Shown here: positions 36,014-46,542 of the stretch, piece after piece
How the letters are laid out: each line of letters opens with the position of its first letter
Numbering within the stretch: position 1 is the first letter of the stretch
NCBI RefSeq assembly: GCF_030814015.1
Contig: NZ_JAUSUL010000009.1
Location: 1 to 64,000 of the forward strand
Source: Amorphus orientalis
Lineage (GTDB): Bacteria; Pseudomonadota; Alphaproteobacteria; Rhizobiales; Amorphaceae
Reading direction: 5' to 3'
Length of the DNA stretch: 64,000 nt
The notes under the pieces: generated by a model
What the model was told of the DNA's origin: nothing
Seen by the model: the letters and a program-made list of their open reading frames with translations, nothing else
Database searches by the model: none
Translations under genes and position numbers: made by a program

Positions 36014-36256
36014 CGGCCACCTTCCCGACATTGAGCGAGCTCGCAGCTTCGCAAAACTCAGGAAGTATCCAAATTGATTTCTGGATTATCCATTATGGAT
36101 TTTTTTGGGGGAGCGCAGAATTCGCCGTCTGGGCACGCTAACGATGACGCCTGCCGTGAGCATCCCGAGAGGATCCGGAGGCGATCCAAAGGAATTCGGC
36201 CGAAACGGGCCCTTAAAGAGACTTCGGCCGAAACGGCCATAATGGGAGGACTGAGA
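36014..36256. promoter_or_regulatory. Divergent operator/promoter region of the catabolic regulon
   Basis: The 243-base gap has lower GC in its left half. Overlapping inverted repeats TGGAT-T-ATCCA (36082-36092) and ATCCAT-T-ATGGAT (36088-36100) are seen, with a further ATCCA half site at 36067. Two perfect palindromes TTCGGCCGAA lie at 36195-36204 and 36223-36232, 28 bases apart, just before the binding-protein gene. These look like sites for two different regulators, or for one dimeric and one general regulator. The protein encoded at 34184 is the first candidate. Confidence 0.6.
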
Positions 36257-37219
36257 ATGACCAGTAAAATGCGCGCACTTCTGACTGCCACCACCGCGGT
36301 GGCCGGTCTCGCGCTTGCCGGTTCCGCCTACGCCGATACGATGAAGATCGGCATCACCCAGAACAATGTCGGCGTCGACAGCTACCAGACGACCTATGAA
36401 AGGGCCTTCGTCTCGGCAGCCGAGGCCAATCCCAACGTCGAAGCCGTCGTTCTGGACGCCGGCGGCGACGTCGCCCGACAGATCGCCCAGATGGAAGACC
36501 TGATCCAGCAGGAAGTCGACGCCATCATCATCTGGCCGACCAACGGCGAGGCGGTCATCCCGGCCGTGCGCAAGGCCCAGAATGCCGGCATCCCGGTGAT
36601 TGTGACCAATTCGAACATCGCCGAGCAGGGCTTCGACTTCGTGAAGTCGTTTTCCGGTCCGGACAACATCACGCAGGGATCACGCTCCGCGGAGATCATG
36701 TGCGACAAGTTCAAGGACATGGGCATCGCCGACGAGGCGAAGATCGTCCAGATCTCCGGACAGCCGGGCTACACCACCGCGATCGAGCGGGCGAAGGGCT
36801 TCGAGGACCGCCTGCCGGAAGTGTGCCCGAACGTGGAGCTGATGGAGACCCAGCCCGGCGACTGGAACCGGGAGAAGTCGCAGAGGGTGATGGAAGCCTT
36901 CCTCGTCAAGTATGACGACATCGACGGCGTCTACGCCGGCGACGACAACATGGGTGTCGGCGCCCTCAACGCCGCCAAGGCGGCCGGCCGGGACGGCATC
37001 ATCTTCGTGGGCGCCACCAACTTTGCGGTCGGCTACGAGGCGATGGAACGCGGCGAGTACTGGGGTTCGATCTACCAGTCGCCGGTCGACGACGCGGAAG
37101 CGGCCCTGCAGACCGCGATCGACATCCTCGACGGCAAGGACGTGCCGTTCCTGAACTACTTCGACACGCCGAAGATCACCCAGGAGAACATGGACCAGTT
37201 CGACAAGCCGGTCTTCTGA
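36257..37219 (+). CDS. Sugar-type ABC transporter, periplasmic substrate-binding protein
   Basis: A 320-residue class-B binding protein of the ribose/xylose/inositol type (Peripla_BP_4). The ATG at 36257 follows GGGAGGA. A Sec signal peptide (RALLTATTAVAGLALAGSAYA) is cleaved before DTMKIGI. QMEDLIQQEVDAIIIWPTNGEAV and VYAGDDNMGVGALNAAKAAG are typical of the family. The ligand is probably a sugar, polyol or related carbon source. It is the first gene of the rightward operon, with a terminator directly behind it, as often arranged so that the binding protein is made in excess. Confidence 0.93.
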   Translation: MTSKMRALLTATTAVAGLALAGSAYADTMKIGITQNNVGVDSYQTTYERAFVSAAEANPNVEAVVLDAGGDVARQIAQMEDLIQQEVDAIIIWPTNGEAVIPAVRKAQNAGIPVIVTNSNIAEQGFDFVKSFSGPDNITQGSRSAEIMCDKFKDMGIADEAKIVQISGQPGYTTAIERAKGFEDRLPEVCPNVELMETQPGDWNREKSQRVMEAFLVKYDDIDGVYAGDDNMGVGALNAAKAAGRDGIIFVGATNFAVGYEAMERGEYWGSIYQSPVDDAEAALQTAIDILDGKDVPFLNYFDTPKITQENMDQFDKPVF

Positions 37220-37246
37220 TCTCCCTCCTCGTCCGCGGGACACCTT

Positions 37247-37274
37247 GCGGGCCCTCGACGGGCCCGCCCTTTTT
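37247..37274 (+). terminator. Intrinsic terminator after the binding-protein gene
   Basis: A perfect 8-bp stem GCGGGCCC/GGGCCCGC with loop TCGAC (37247-37267) is followed by CC and five T. It probably stops most transcripts after the binding-protein gene and lets a fraction reach the permease genes. Confidence 0.8.
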
Positions 37275-37383
37275 CCCGGCCGGGACGAGCGCACCGATCC
37301 ACACGGGTCGACATGACGGACGCCGGGAACGTGCGGCGAAAGCATCGCCAACACATCCGGCCTCCGCTTGAGCCACCGCCGCT

Positions 37384-37480
37384 CGGATGGAAGCATCGGA
37401 GCGATAAGAAACGGCTCCAAATTCAACAAGCTGCGCAGGTTCCGCTCAAGCTGATCCAGCCTGAGCGGAACATGCTCTAA
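37384..37480. repeat. Interspersed repeat B (copy 2) with adjoining palindrome
   Basis: The gap 37220-37628 contains, on the minus strand, a block matching 24113-24157 (TTGAATTTGGAGCCGTTTCTTA, GCTCCGATGCTTCCATCCG). Next to it is an inverted repeat (TTCCGCTCA ... TGAGCGGAA, about 37440-37470) of a kind common between rhizobial genes. No gene is seen in this 400-base stretch. Confidence 0.6.
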
Positions 37481-37628
37481 AAGATTTTCGGGACGGGAGA
37501 CTCCGGCATGGTCCGGAGCAATCGCCGCCCCGCTCGCGCATCAACGAAGAACATCCGCGAGCGGTCCATAGGGCGGCTTCGGGCCGGTGCTCAGGCGCCG
37601 GTCCCCTCAACAGGTTAGGGAGGATCTG

Positions 37629-38651
37629 TTGGCCGACATGACAAGTAGGCGCGAGAGTGCGTCCGGGGGGAAAGGGACGGGGCGGTTCAGCCTTGCAGGC
37701 GCCGGCCAGGTGCTGGCCAAGCAGGGCATTCTCGTCGCCTTCGCTCTCTTCATGATCGGGTTCACCATCGCCAACGAGCGGTTTCTCGACCCCGACAACA
37801 TCATGGGCGTCGTGCGATCGTCGGCCATTCTCGGCGTCATGGCGCTGGGGGTAACCTTCGTCGTCATCAGCGGGCATCTGGACCTGTCGGTCGGCTCGAT
37901 GATGTCGTTCGCCACGATCGTGGTGCTCGATCTGCACGACAAGATCGGCCCTGCCCTGGCCATTCCGACCATGTACGGCATGGTGCTGTGCCTTGGCGCC
38001 TTCATCGGCTTCCTGGTCGGATATCTGAAGCTCAATTCCCTGATCGTGACGCTCGGCATGCTGTCGGCGATCCATGGACTGACGCTGACCTATTCCGGCG
38101 GCAAGAACATGGACATTGCCGACAAGGAAGGCACCTGGTTCTCCGTCTTCGGCCAGTCGGACATCATGGGCATTCCGGTCACCATCCTGATCTTCGCCCT
38201 GCTGGCCTCCTTCCTCGGCATCGTGCTGGCCAAGACCCCGTTCGGCCGCAAGGTCTACGCCGTCGGCGGCAACGGCACCGCCGCCACCTTCTCCGGCATC
38301 CGCCGCGCCCGGGTGGTGTTCTGCTGCTACCTGATTTCCGCGTCCTGCGTCGCCACTGCCGGCCTCATTCAGGCAAGCCGGTCGCTCGGCAGCCAGAACA
38401 CGGTCGGCCAGGGCCTGGAGCTCGAAGTGCTGGCCGCGGTCATTCTCGGCGGCGCCTCGCTGCTCGGCGGTTCCGGCACGATCTTCAAGACCGTCATCGG
38501 CGTGCTCATCCTGGGCTTCATCCAGAACGGACTGCTGCTGGTCGGGCTGCAGTTCTACGTCCAGTACGTCGTCACCTGGATCATCATCATCCTTGCCGTC
38601 TGGCTCGACATCGCAGCCAAGCGCGGCAAGCTCTGGTCGCCGATCGCCTGA
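37629..38651 (+). CDS. Sugar-type ABC transporter permease 1
   Basis: A 340-residue membrane subunit of the RbsC/XylH type. The hydrophobic helices include the conserved FVVISGHLDLSVGSMMSFA and GLELEVLAAVILGGASLLGGSGT. The strong GGGAGGA site at 37618-37624 is five bases from TTG 37629 and thirteen from ATG 37638, which argues for the TTG start. It is paired with a second permease 13 bases downstream; the two probably form a heterodimeric channel. Confidence 0.92.
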   Translation: MADMTSRRESASGGKGTGRFSLAGAGQVLAKQGILVAFALFMIGFTIANERFLDPDNIMGVVRSSAILGVMALGVTFVVISGHLDLSVGSMMSFATIVVLDLHDKIGPALAIPTMYGMVLCLGAFIGFLVGYLKLNSLIVTLGMLSAIHGLTLTYSGGKNMDIADKEGTWFSVFGQSDIMGIPVTILIFALLASFLGIVLAKTPFGRKVYAVGGNGTAATFSGIRRARVVFCCYLISASCVATAGLIQASRSLGSQNTVGQGLELEVLAAVILGGASLLGGSGTIFKTVIGVLILGFIQNGLLLVGLQFYVQYVVTWIIIILAVWLDIAAKRGKLWSPIA

Positions 38652-38664
38652 GGGAGGGGAAGAC

Positions 38665-39662
38665 ATGGAACCGGGAGCCCTCAGCACATTCCTGAAGCGC
38701 GGCGCGATCTGGGCGTTCATCGTCCTGGAGCTGGTGTTCTTCTCCGTCGCCGGACGCTTCTTCTCGCTCAGCGACACGGCGTTCATGGACGTCGACAACA
38801 TGCTGCTGCTTCTCAAGCAGTCGGCGCCGATCGGCATCATCGCGATCGGCATGACGGTGATCATGATCAACGGCAACATCGACCTGAGCGTCGGCGCCAT
38901 CTTCGCGCTGGCCGCCGTCGTCCTGCTCGACAGCATGACCTGGCCGATCTTCGCCGGCCTCGGCGACAGCGTTATTCCGCTCGCCTGGATCATGGCGCTC
39001 ACCACCGGCGTGCTGCTCGGCGCGCTCAACGGGCTGATCGTCTGGAAGACAGGGGTGGACGCCTTCATCGTCACCCTGGGCGCGATGCTCGGCTATCGCG
39101 GCCTGGTGTTCATGTACAACGGCGAGCAGCCGACCTCGCACCTCAACTGGACGCTGGTCGACTTCGCCGAGGCCCAGTTCCTCGGCCTGCACACCGCCAC
39201 CTGGTTCCTGCTGGGGGTAACGATCGCCGTCTGGTTCATCATGAACCGGACGGTGCACGGCCGGAACGCCTACGCGATCGGCGACAACCGCGAGGCCGCC
39301 GTCAACGCCGGCATCCGCGTCGGGCCGCACATCATGATCAACTTCATGCTGATCGGGTTCCTGGCGGCCCTGTCGGCGGTGGTGTTCTACTCGGAGTCCG
39401 GATCGGTCAACCCGAACGATGGCGAACTCTACGAGCTGTGGGCCATCACGGCGGTGGTGCTCGGCGGCACCAAGCTGACCGGCGGCTCCGGCTCGGTGAT
39501 TTCCACCCTCGGCGGCGTGATCGCGATCCAGCTCCTGCGCAAGGGCCTCGGCCACATCGGCGCGGATACGGAGACCGTGAACCTCGTCATCGGCCTGATC
39601 CTGATAGCCGTCCTGTTCCTGGACCGGCAACTCAATCTCAAGGGCAGAGAGGAGCTTCGGGT

Positions 39663-39666
<4 letters not shown>
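38665..39666 (+). CDS. Sugar-type ABC transporter permease 2
   Basis: Second RbsC-like permease, 333 residues, with VIMINGNIDLSVGAIFALAAV, GVDAFIVTLGAMLGYRGLVF and YELWAITAVVLGGTKLTGGSGS. The ATG follows GGGAGGGGAAG. Two different permease genes in one operon are found in a subset of this transporter class. The stop overlaps the ATPase start (ATGA). Confidence 0.93.
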
Positions 39667-41173
<1,507 letters not shown>

Positions 41174-41174
<1 letters not shown>

Positions 41175-42052
41175 TGCGGGTCGGATTTGCCGGGCTCGGA
41201 CGGATGGGCGCGCGCATGGCTGCCAACCTGGCAGCCGCCGGCCATGAGGTGACGGTCTGGAACCGGACCCGGGACAAGGCCGAGGCCTTCGCCCGCGCCC
41301 ACGGTGCGGCCAGCGCCGCCACGCCCCGCGAGATGGCGGCAGCCAGCGACGTGGTGATCTCGATGCTGGCGGACGACGACGCCGTCGACGGGGTCTATTT
41401 CGATCCGGACGACGGTATCTTTGCCGGGTCCCCTGGCGCCACCGTCCTCTCCGAAATGGGCACGATCTCGGTGGCGAAGGCGAAACAGCTGTTCGAGGCC
41501 GCATCCGCGACCGGGCGGCGCTTCGTCGACGCGCCGGTCTCAGGATCCACCCGGGCGGCAGAGGACGCGCAGCTTCTCATCATGGCTGGGGCGCCATCCG
41601 GTTACGCCGACGAGCTGACCCCGCTGTTGGACGCGATGGGCAAGCGCACGATCTGGCTCGGCGGACCCGGCACCGGTGCCACCATGAAGCTCGGCGTCAA
41701 TATGCTGATCCACGGCCTCAATCAGACGCTTTCGGAAGCCCTCGCGCTCACGACGGCCGCTGGCATCCCGCCGGAGGCGGCGTACGAGGTCGTCGAGAAT
41801 TCGGCGGCGGCCGCGCCGGTGCTGTCCTATCGCAAGGGCCTCTATCTCGACGAGGCGGCCAACCCGGTGAGCTTCACGGTCGCGCTCGCCCGCAAGGACG
41901 TCGGTCTTGCGCTCGACCTCGCGCGGTCCCTGGGCATTGCGATGCCCCAGGCGGAGACCAACCGCGCGGTGCTGCAGGATGCAGGCGACGCCGGATACGA
42001 CGCCCGCGACATGGCGTCGATCCTTTCCTTCGTGAAACGGGGCCTCACATGA
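41174..42052 (+). CDS. NAD(P)-dependent beta-hydroxyacid dehydrogenase (HIBADH family)
   Basis: A 292-residue dehydrogenase of the 3-hydroxyisobutyrate/tartronate-semialdehyde reductase family. The Rossmann motif is GFAGLGRMGARMAANL at the N-terminus with WNRT after beta-2. The substrate-binding DAPVSGSTRAAEDAQL follows, and the catalytic lysine is in GATMKLGVNM. It would oxidise a beta-hydroxy acid or reduce the matching semialdehyde, and could be linked to the semialdehyde dehydrogenase of the divergent operon. It overlaps both neighbouring genes by a few bases, so it is part of the transporter operon. Confidence 0.92.
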
Positions 42053-42762
42053 AAGCAGCGGTGTTCGTCGGCGGCTGGGAAGGTCACACCCCAACCCATT
42101 TCAGCGACTGGTACGAGGCGCTGTTGCGGGACAACGGCTTTACCGTGGATGTCTACGACACCCTGGAACCCCTCGAGCGGCCGGACGACCTCGGCGATAT
42201 CGACCTGATCACGCCGATCTGGTCCTCGGCCCGCTCCGGCCACCAGGAAGAATTCGGCAACATGACCAAACCGCAGGAAGACGGCCTGCTGACCCTGATC
42301 GGGAACGGCTGCGGCATCGCAGGCTGGCACGGCCACATGGGCGACGCCTTCCGCGACCGGCCGACCTATCACTTCCTGATCGGCGGACAGTTCGTCGCCC
42401 ATCCGCCGGGCTGGCCGGACAACCTTCAGCCGAGCGAAGACTATGTCGACTACGACGTCACCATCTGCCGGCCGGACGATCCGATCGTCCACGGCATCCG
42501 CAGTTTTCGGCTGAAGTCCGAGCAGTACTACATGCTCGTCGACCCGTCCAACGAGGTGCTGGCCACCACGACCTTCTCCGGCGATCATCTCTGGTGGATC
42601 GAGGGAGCCGTCATTCCGGTGGTCTGGAAGCGGCGGTGGGACAAGGGAAGGGTCTTTTACTGCTCCATCGGCCATGAACTGGACGACCTGAAGACCCCTC
42701 AGGTCACCGAGATCATCCGCCGCGGTGCACTCTGGGCGGCCGAAGGCAAGGCGCGTGCCTGA
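42049..42762 (+). CDS. ThuA domain-containing protein
   Basis: A 237-residue protein of the ThuA (trehalose utilisation) family, with a class I glutamine-amidotransferase-like fold. The sequence shows VFVGGWEGHTPTHFSDWY, GNGCGIAGWHGHMGDAF, HPPGWPDNLQPSEDY, PIVHGIRSFRLKSEQYYMLVDPSNEVLATT and PVVWKRRWDKGRVFYCSIGH. ThuA is linked to disaccharide catabolism in Sinorhizobium, probably as a 3-keto-sugar handling protein, but its reaction is not settled. It overlaps the upstream dehydrogenase (ATGA) and ends the rightward operon. Confidence 0.9.
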   Translation: MKAAVFVGGWEGHTPTHFSDWYEALLRDNGFTVDVYDTLEPLERPDDLGDIDLITPIWSSARSGHQEEFGNMTKPQEDGLLTLIGNGCGIAGWHGHMGDAFRDRPTYHFLIGGQFVAHPPGWPDNLQPSEDYVDYDVTICRPDDPIVHGIRSFRLKSEQYYMLVDPSNEVLATTTFSGDHLWWIEGAVIPVVWKRRWDKGRVFYCSIGHELDDLKTPQVTEIIRRGALWAAEGKARA

Positions 42763-43062
42763 CGGCCGTGCCGATTGAATGGAACACCCGGACTCGCACT
42801 GAAAGACACCAGATTACGCGGCCCCAGCCCCTTCCCGTCTCTGACGCGAAAGCACACAGACTAGGGCGCGCTCCGGATTTTTCGCCTGGGCGGCACAAGC
42901 TCCAGGTCAGTCTCGCGCAAGTTAGTATTTATACTTATCGAGGCCATGGGTTCTCCTGGACCCCGGCCTTCGACTGTCGGTTTGCGGCCGGCGGAATCCG
43001 GGTCGACGTCTCGGGCCCTTCTCCATCGCGCACGTCTGTTCCGCATTCCCTCAGAGGCCCCA
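42763..43062. other. Intergenic region before the chemoreceptor gene
   Basis: About 300 bases without a gene. A short AT-rich patch (AAGTTAGTATTTATACTTATCG, about 42919-42940) could hold a promoter for the chemoreceptor gene. No terminator of the preceding operon was seen. Confidence 0.4.
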
Positions 43063-44736
43063 ATGTCCGTCCGTAAAAAGCTGCTGCTCCTCGTCGGAGG
43101 CGTCCTGTTCGTCTTCGCCATTACCATCGGTCTCAATCTCGAGACGACTTATTCCGCCATGATGAAGGATCGCCGGGCGGCGGTTCGCGAGCAGGCGGAG
43201 ACCGCGCACAGCATCATCGCGGACATCGCCGAGCGCGCCGAGGCGGACGGTCTAAGCACCGCGGAAGCCAAAGCCCTGGCCGCCCGCGTGATGCGCTCCA
43301 TCCGCTACGGAAACGACGACTACGTGTTCCTTATGGAATCCGATCCGAGCCGCGTCGGCGAGGTGGCCGTTCATCCCAATCGGGATCTCGAAGGCAAAAA
43401 CCTTCTCAAGACGGATCCGGACCGCTTCGCCTATACCCGTGAACTGGACACGCAGGCCAAGGCCGGCGGCGGTTTCACCCCCTATGCCTATCCGCGGCTC
43501 GGCGAGACCGAACCGTCGCCGAAGATCGCCTACTCGCTGCTGTACGCGCCGTGGGGCTGGACGATCGTGACGGCGGCCTATGTCGACGACATCTGGGCAA
43601 CCTTCATGGATCAGCTCATGATCATGCTTGCCTGGCTGGTCCCGCTGTTCGTCGCGATCGGCGCCGGCGCCTGGTTCTTCGCCAACTCGATCACGAAGCC
43701 GCTCGGTGCGATCACCGGGTCGCTGCGTCGTCTGGCCGAGGGGGACATGGGCGTCGAGATCCCGGGGACGGGCCGGCGCGACGAGATCGGCCAGATGGCC
43801 GAAGCCGCCGAGGTCTTCCGCGAGGGCATGATCCAGGCCAAGGATCTGGCCGAGGCCCAGGCCGCCGAGCAGACCGTCCGCGAGGAGCGCGCCCGCCGCA
43901 TCGAGGACCTCACCCAGCAGTTCGACGACAGCGCCGCCAAGCTGCTCGGCGCCGTCACCTCGTCCGCCGACGCCATGGAGCACAACGCCCGCGCCATGGC
44001 CCAGATCGCCGACGGCACCAACTCCCGCTCCGCGACCGTCGCAACCGCCGCCCAGCAGGCCTCCGCCAACGTCCAGAACGTCGCCTCGGCCACCGAGGAG
44101 CTCTCCGCCTCCATCCGCGAGATCGGCTCCCAGGTCTCCAAGTCCACCGAGATCGCGTCGCTCGCCGTCAGCGAGGCCACCAAGACCAACCGGCAGATCC
44201 AGGGCCTTGCCGCGGCCGCGGAGAGCATCGGCCAGGTCGTCTCCATCATCGCGGCAATCGCCGAGCAGACCAACCTGCTCGCCCTCAACGCCACCATCGA
44301 GGCCGCCCGCGCCGGCGAGGCCGGCAAGGGCTTCACCGTGGTGGCCGCGGAAGTGAAGGAACTGGCCAGCCAGACCTCCAAGGCGACCAAGGAGATCACC
44401 GACCAGATCAACGCCATCCAGGCCGAGACCCAGGTCTCCGTCTCCGCCGTCGACGCCATCGTGAAGACGGTCGAGGAGATGAACGACATCGCCTCCGCGA
44501 TTGCCGCCGCCGTGGAGGAGCAGGGCGCCGCCACCGGCGAGATCACCCGCAACATCGAGCAGGCCTCCCGCGGCACCCAGGACGTGACGGAGAACATCGT
44601 CAACGTGTCCCAGGCCGCCGGCGAGACCAAGACCGCCGCGACCGACGTCACCAACGCCGCCTCCACCGTCACCCGCGATGCCGGCGCGCTGCGCATGGAG
44701 GTCGAACGCTTCCTCTCAAGCGTCCGCGCCGCCTGA
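43063..44736 (+). CDS. Methyl-accepting chemotaxis protein with a periplasmic Cache domain
   Basis: A 557-residue chemoreceptor. Helix TM1 ([19 protein letters not shown]) is followed by a periplasmic single-Cache domain (about 30-180) with [12 protein letters not shown] and a ligand-pocket-like [21 protein letters not shown]2 is near 187-208, a HAMP domain (about 210-262) follows, and the signalling domain has the hairpin tip [20 protein letters not shown]. No C-terminal pentapeptide for CheR/CheB docking is present. It may sense the compound taken up by the adjacent transporter, but that link is only positional. The ATG at 43063 is chosen because TM1 starts five residues later. Confidence 0.93.
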   Translation: MSVRKKLLLLVGGVLFVFAITIGLNLETTYSAMMKDRRAAVREQAETAHSIIADIAERAEADGLSTAEAKALAARVMRSIRYGNDDYVFLMESDPSRVGEVAVHPNRDLEGKNLLKTDPDRFAYTRELDTQAKAGGGFTPYAYPRLGETEPSPKIAYSLLYAPWGWTIVTAAYVDDIWATFMDQLMIMLAWLVPLFVAIGAGAWFFANSITKPLGAITGSLRRLAEGDMGVEIPGTGRRDEIGQMAEAAEVFREGMIQAKDLAEAQAAEQTVREERARRIEDLTQQFDDSAAKLLGAVTSSADAMEHNARAMAQIADGTNSRSATVATAAQQASANVQNVASATEELSASIREIGSQVSKSTEIASLAVSEATKTNRQIQGLAAAAESIGQVVSIIAAIAEQTNLLALNATIEAARAGEAGKGFTVVAAEVKELASQTSKATKEITDQINAIQAETQVSVSAVDAIVKTVEEMNDIASAIAAAVEEQGAATGEITRNIEQASRGTQDVTENIVNVSQAAGETKTAATDVTNAASTVTRDAGALRMEVERFLSSVRAA

Positions 44737-44805
44737 GCCGGCCCCGCGCCGGGCCAGGCCCCGACGGCCCGCGCCCGGTCACGACCGGTCCCAGAACACC
44801 GAACT

Positions 44806-44835
44806 GACAAGGGCGGCCAAACGGCCGCCCTTGTC
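44806..44835. terminator. Bidirectional hairpin between the chemoreceptor and o-spanin genes
   Basis: A perfect 13-bp stem, GACAAGGGCGGCC/GGCCGCCCTTGTC, with loop AAAC lies between the convergent genes. It is a strong structure but no T run follows on either strand, so it is a probable rather than certain terminator. Confidence 0.6.
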
Positions 44836-44853
44836 GCATGACGCTCAAAACAG

Positions 44854-45180
44854 CTACCGCAGCGCCGCGTCCCGGAGATCGTAAAACCGCACCAGTCCGG
44901 CATGGCGTTTCCCGCAGGTGACGAGCGCCGCCCGGTCCTTCGCCCAGAGGGTCACGACACGGGCTTCGTTTATCCCTCCGTCAGCTTCGCCGGGGGCAAG
45001 AGTGACCGCCCCGGCGCCGCTCGCCGAGGCTGCGCCGAGCGGCACCGGCTCGTCACAGGCCTGGATGAGGGCCGCCGGCGGATCGGCGAGCGTCGGTCTG
45101 ACCGCCGATCCGGTCGAGGAGACGCAGGCTGTCAGAACCGAGCCCGCAAGCGTCGCTGTCAGGATGGGTGCGGGCCGCAT
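44854..45180 (-). CDS. Rz1-like outer-membrane spanin lipoprotein
   Basis: A 108-residue lipoprotein candidate. The signal peptide has lipobox LTAC (ATLAGSVLTAC) with the acylated cysteine at residue 19. A small soluble part follows with VVTLWAKDRAALVTCGKRHAGLV. Its 5' 128 bases overlap the 3' end of the Rz-like gene in another frame, the arrangement known for spanin genes of phage lambda and relatives. The start ATG follows GGAGATCGCC. It would act with the inner-membrane spanin to fuse inner and outer membranes in the last step of lysis. It is the final gene of the GTA-linked run. Confidence 0.72.
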   Translation of the reverse strand: MRPAPILTATLAGSVLTACVSSTGSAVRPTLADPPAALIQACDEPVPLGAASASGAGAVTLAPGEADGGINEARVVTLWAKDRAALVTCGKRHAGLVRFYDLRDAALR

Positions 45181-45457
45181 CGGCGATCTCCATGAGCGTG
45201 GTTTTCAGGCGGTCGTTTTCGGCGGAAAGCTCCGAGACGATCTCCGCCCCGGTCTTGAGGGCGACCTGATTGGCCGCTGCCTGGCGCGTGCGCTCGGCAA
45301 ACGCGGCGGCCTTGATGTCGGCTTCGCAGTCGGCCCGTCCGCGCTCGTAGATATGATCGGCGCCAAGCCAGGCCGCGAGCATGATCGCCCCGGCGGCATA
45401 GACCTGCCAGGGCGTGCGTCCGAAAATGGAGATCAATCCGAGAACGGCGGCGGTCAT
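45053..45457 (-). CDS. Rz-like inner-membrane spanin
   Basis: A 134-residue protein. One N-terminal transmembrane helix (VYAAGAIMLAAWLGADHI) is followed by a periplasmic coiled coil (residues about 40-95; AAAFAERTRQAAANQVALKTGAE, SAENDRLKTTLMEIADAA). The C-terminal ACGLGSDSLRLLDRI motif is common in phage Rz-type proteins. Its ATG overlaps the endolysin stop (ATGA). With the overlapping lipoprotein gene it forms a two-component spanin. Assignment is by architecture and position; sequence similarity among spanins is always weak. Confidence 0.75.
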   Translation of the reverse strand: MTAAVLGLISIFGRTPWQVYAAGAIMLAAWLGADHIYERGRADCEADIKAAAFAERTRQAAANQVALKTGAEIVSELSAENDRLKTTLMEIADAARTHPDSDACGLGSDSLRLLDRIGGQTDARRSAGGPHPGL

Positions 45458-46527
45458 GACGTCCGCGTGCCGCTCGCCGTACCGCCGAACCAAGACGGCA
45501 GGGCGCCGGCCCGCCGGAGCATCCGGTAGGCCTGGAAGCCGAGAAGCGCGACCACCGCGAGGCCGAAGACGGCGTGCAGCACCGTGCCCGGCGCGACCGT
45601 TCCCTCCCCGTGCCGAACCGCTTCGAGCGCCTGATCGATCCCCTCTCCGATCAATCCGGCACCCGCGACGGCGCCGCCGCCGCCCACCACCGCAGCCCGG
45701 GTCCTGGCCGCGGACTGGTCCGTCGGCTCGTCGACCCGGGGGGCCGCCTCGGCCACCTCCAGGTCGGCGTTCGCCTGCTCGGCCCCGGCCGGCTCCCCGC
45801 GCGCCGCCGCCGCGGCCATCGCGTCGATCGCCGTCATCGTGCGCGGTCCGAGCACGCCGTCGATCTCGAGGCCGTTCTGCCGCTGGACCACGCGGATCAC
45901 GAAGACGGTCCGCTCATCCATCGTGCCGGAGACGGGGATGACGTAGCCGAGCCGCCGCAGCGTCTTCTGGCACCGGCGCACCGCCTCGCCGCTGTCGCCG
46001 GGCGAATAGATGCCGTCATAGGCATTTTCTTGGGTCCCGGTCGCGCCATCGGCGCGCCGCGCCTCCTGGGTCAGCGGCCTCTCCGCGGGATAGGCGGACC
46101 ACGGCAGCTGCCAGTGGGGATAGTCCTTGAACGAGCGCCAGTCGCCGCCCCACTCGACCGGCACGCCGAGATCGCGCGCCGCCGTCTTCACGGCGGTTTC
46201 GAGCCGCCGCCAGGCCGCCGCACCCGAAGGCGAGCCCGGGCTTGCCCAGAAGTCCGCGCCGTCCACATCCCCGTCGCCGTCGACGTCGAATGCCAGCACC
46301 AGATCGACGGCATGGCCATGGCCGTTGGCGCCGGGGATGTGGCGCGAGTTCATCGTCTTCGACACACCCCGGCGAACGTAGGCGCGCTGGCGCTCGATCG
46401 TGCGGGTGCCTTCGAACACGCGAAACGGAACCGGCGTGAGGCGGGCGGCGCGTTCGACGACGGCAACGAGATCCGGATGCACGCCGTCGAGCGCCGCGCG
46501 ATCGCGCGACGTCAGGGAAAAAGCCAT
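45454..46527 (-). CDS. M15-type endolysin with peptidoglycan-binding and C-terminal membrane segment
   Basis: A 357-residue protein. The N-terminal M15/VanY-like L,D- or D,D-carboxypeptidase domain (about 1-150) has zinc-site features SRHIPGANGHGHAVDL and PHWQLPW and an unusual acidic insert AFDVDGDGDVDGADF resembling a dockerin/EF-hand loop. A PG_binding_1 repeat follows (about 185-245; SPGDSGEAVRRCQKTLRRLG). After an Ala-rich linker comes one hydrophobic helix (VLHAVFGLAVVALLGFQAY). It probably degrades peptidoglycan for particle release; the helix may anchor it or give holin-like function. There is no signal peptide. It follows the tail fibre gene after a repeat array and is coupled to the spanin gene. 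Confidence 0.82.
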   Translation of the reverse strand: MAFSLTSRDRAALDGVHPDLVAVVERAARLTPVPFRVFEGTRTIERQRAYVRRGVSKTMNSRHIPGANGHGHAVDLVLAFDVDGDGDVDGADFWASPGSPSGAAAWRRLETAVKTAARDLGVPVEWGGDWRSFKDYPHWQLPWSAYPAERPLTQEARRADGATGTQENAYDGIYSPGDSGEAVRRCQKTLRRLGYVIPVSGTMDERTVFVIRVVQRQNGLEIDGVLGPRTMTAIDAMAAAAARGEPAGAEQANADLEVAEAAPRVDEPTDQSAARTRAAVVGGGGAVAGAGLIGEGIDQALEAVRHGEGTVAPGTVLHAVFGLAVVALLGFQAYRMLRRAGALPSWFGGTASGTRTS

Positions 46528-46542
46528 CGGATGTCTCCAAAG

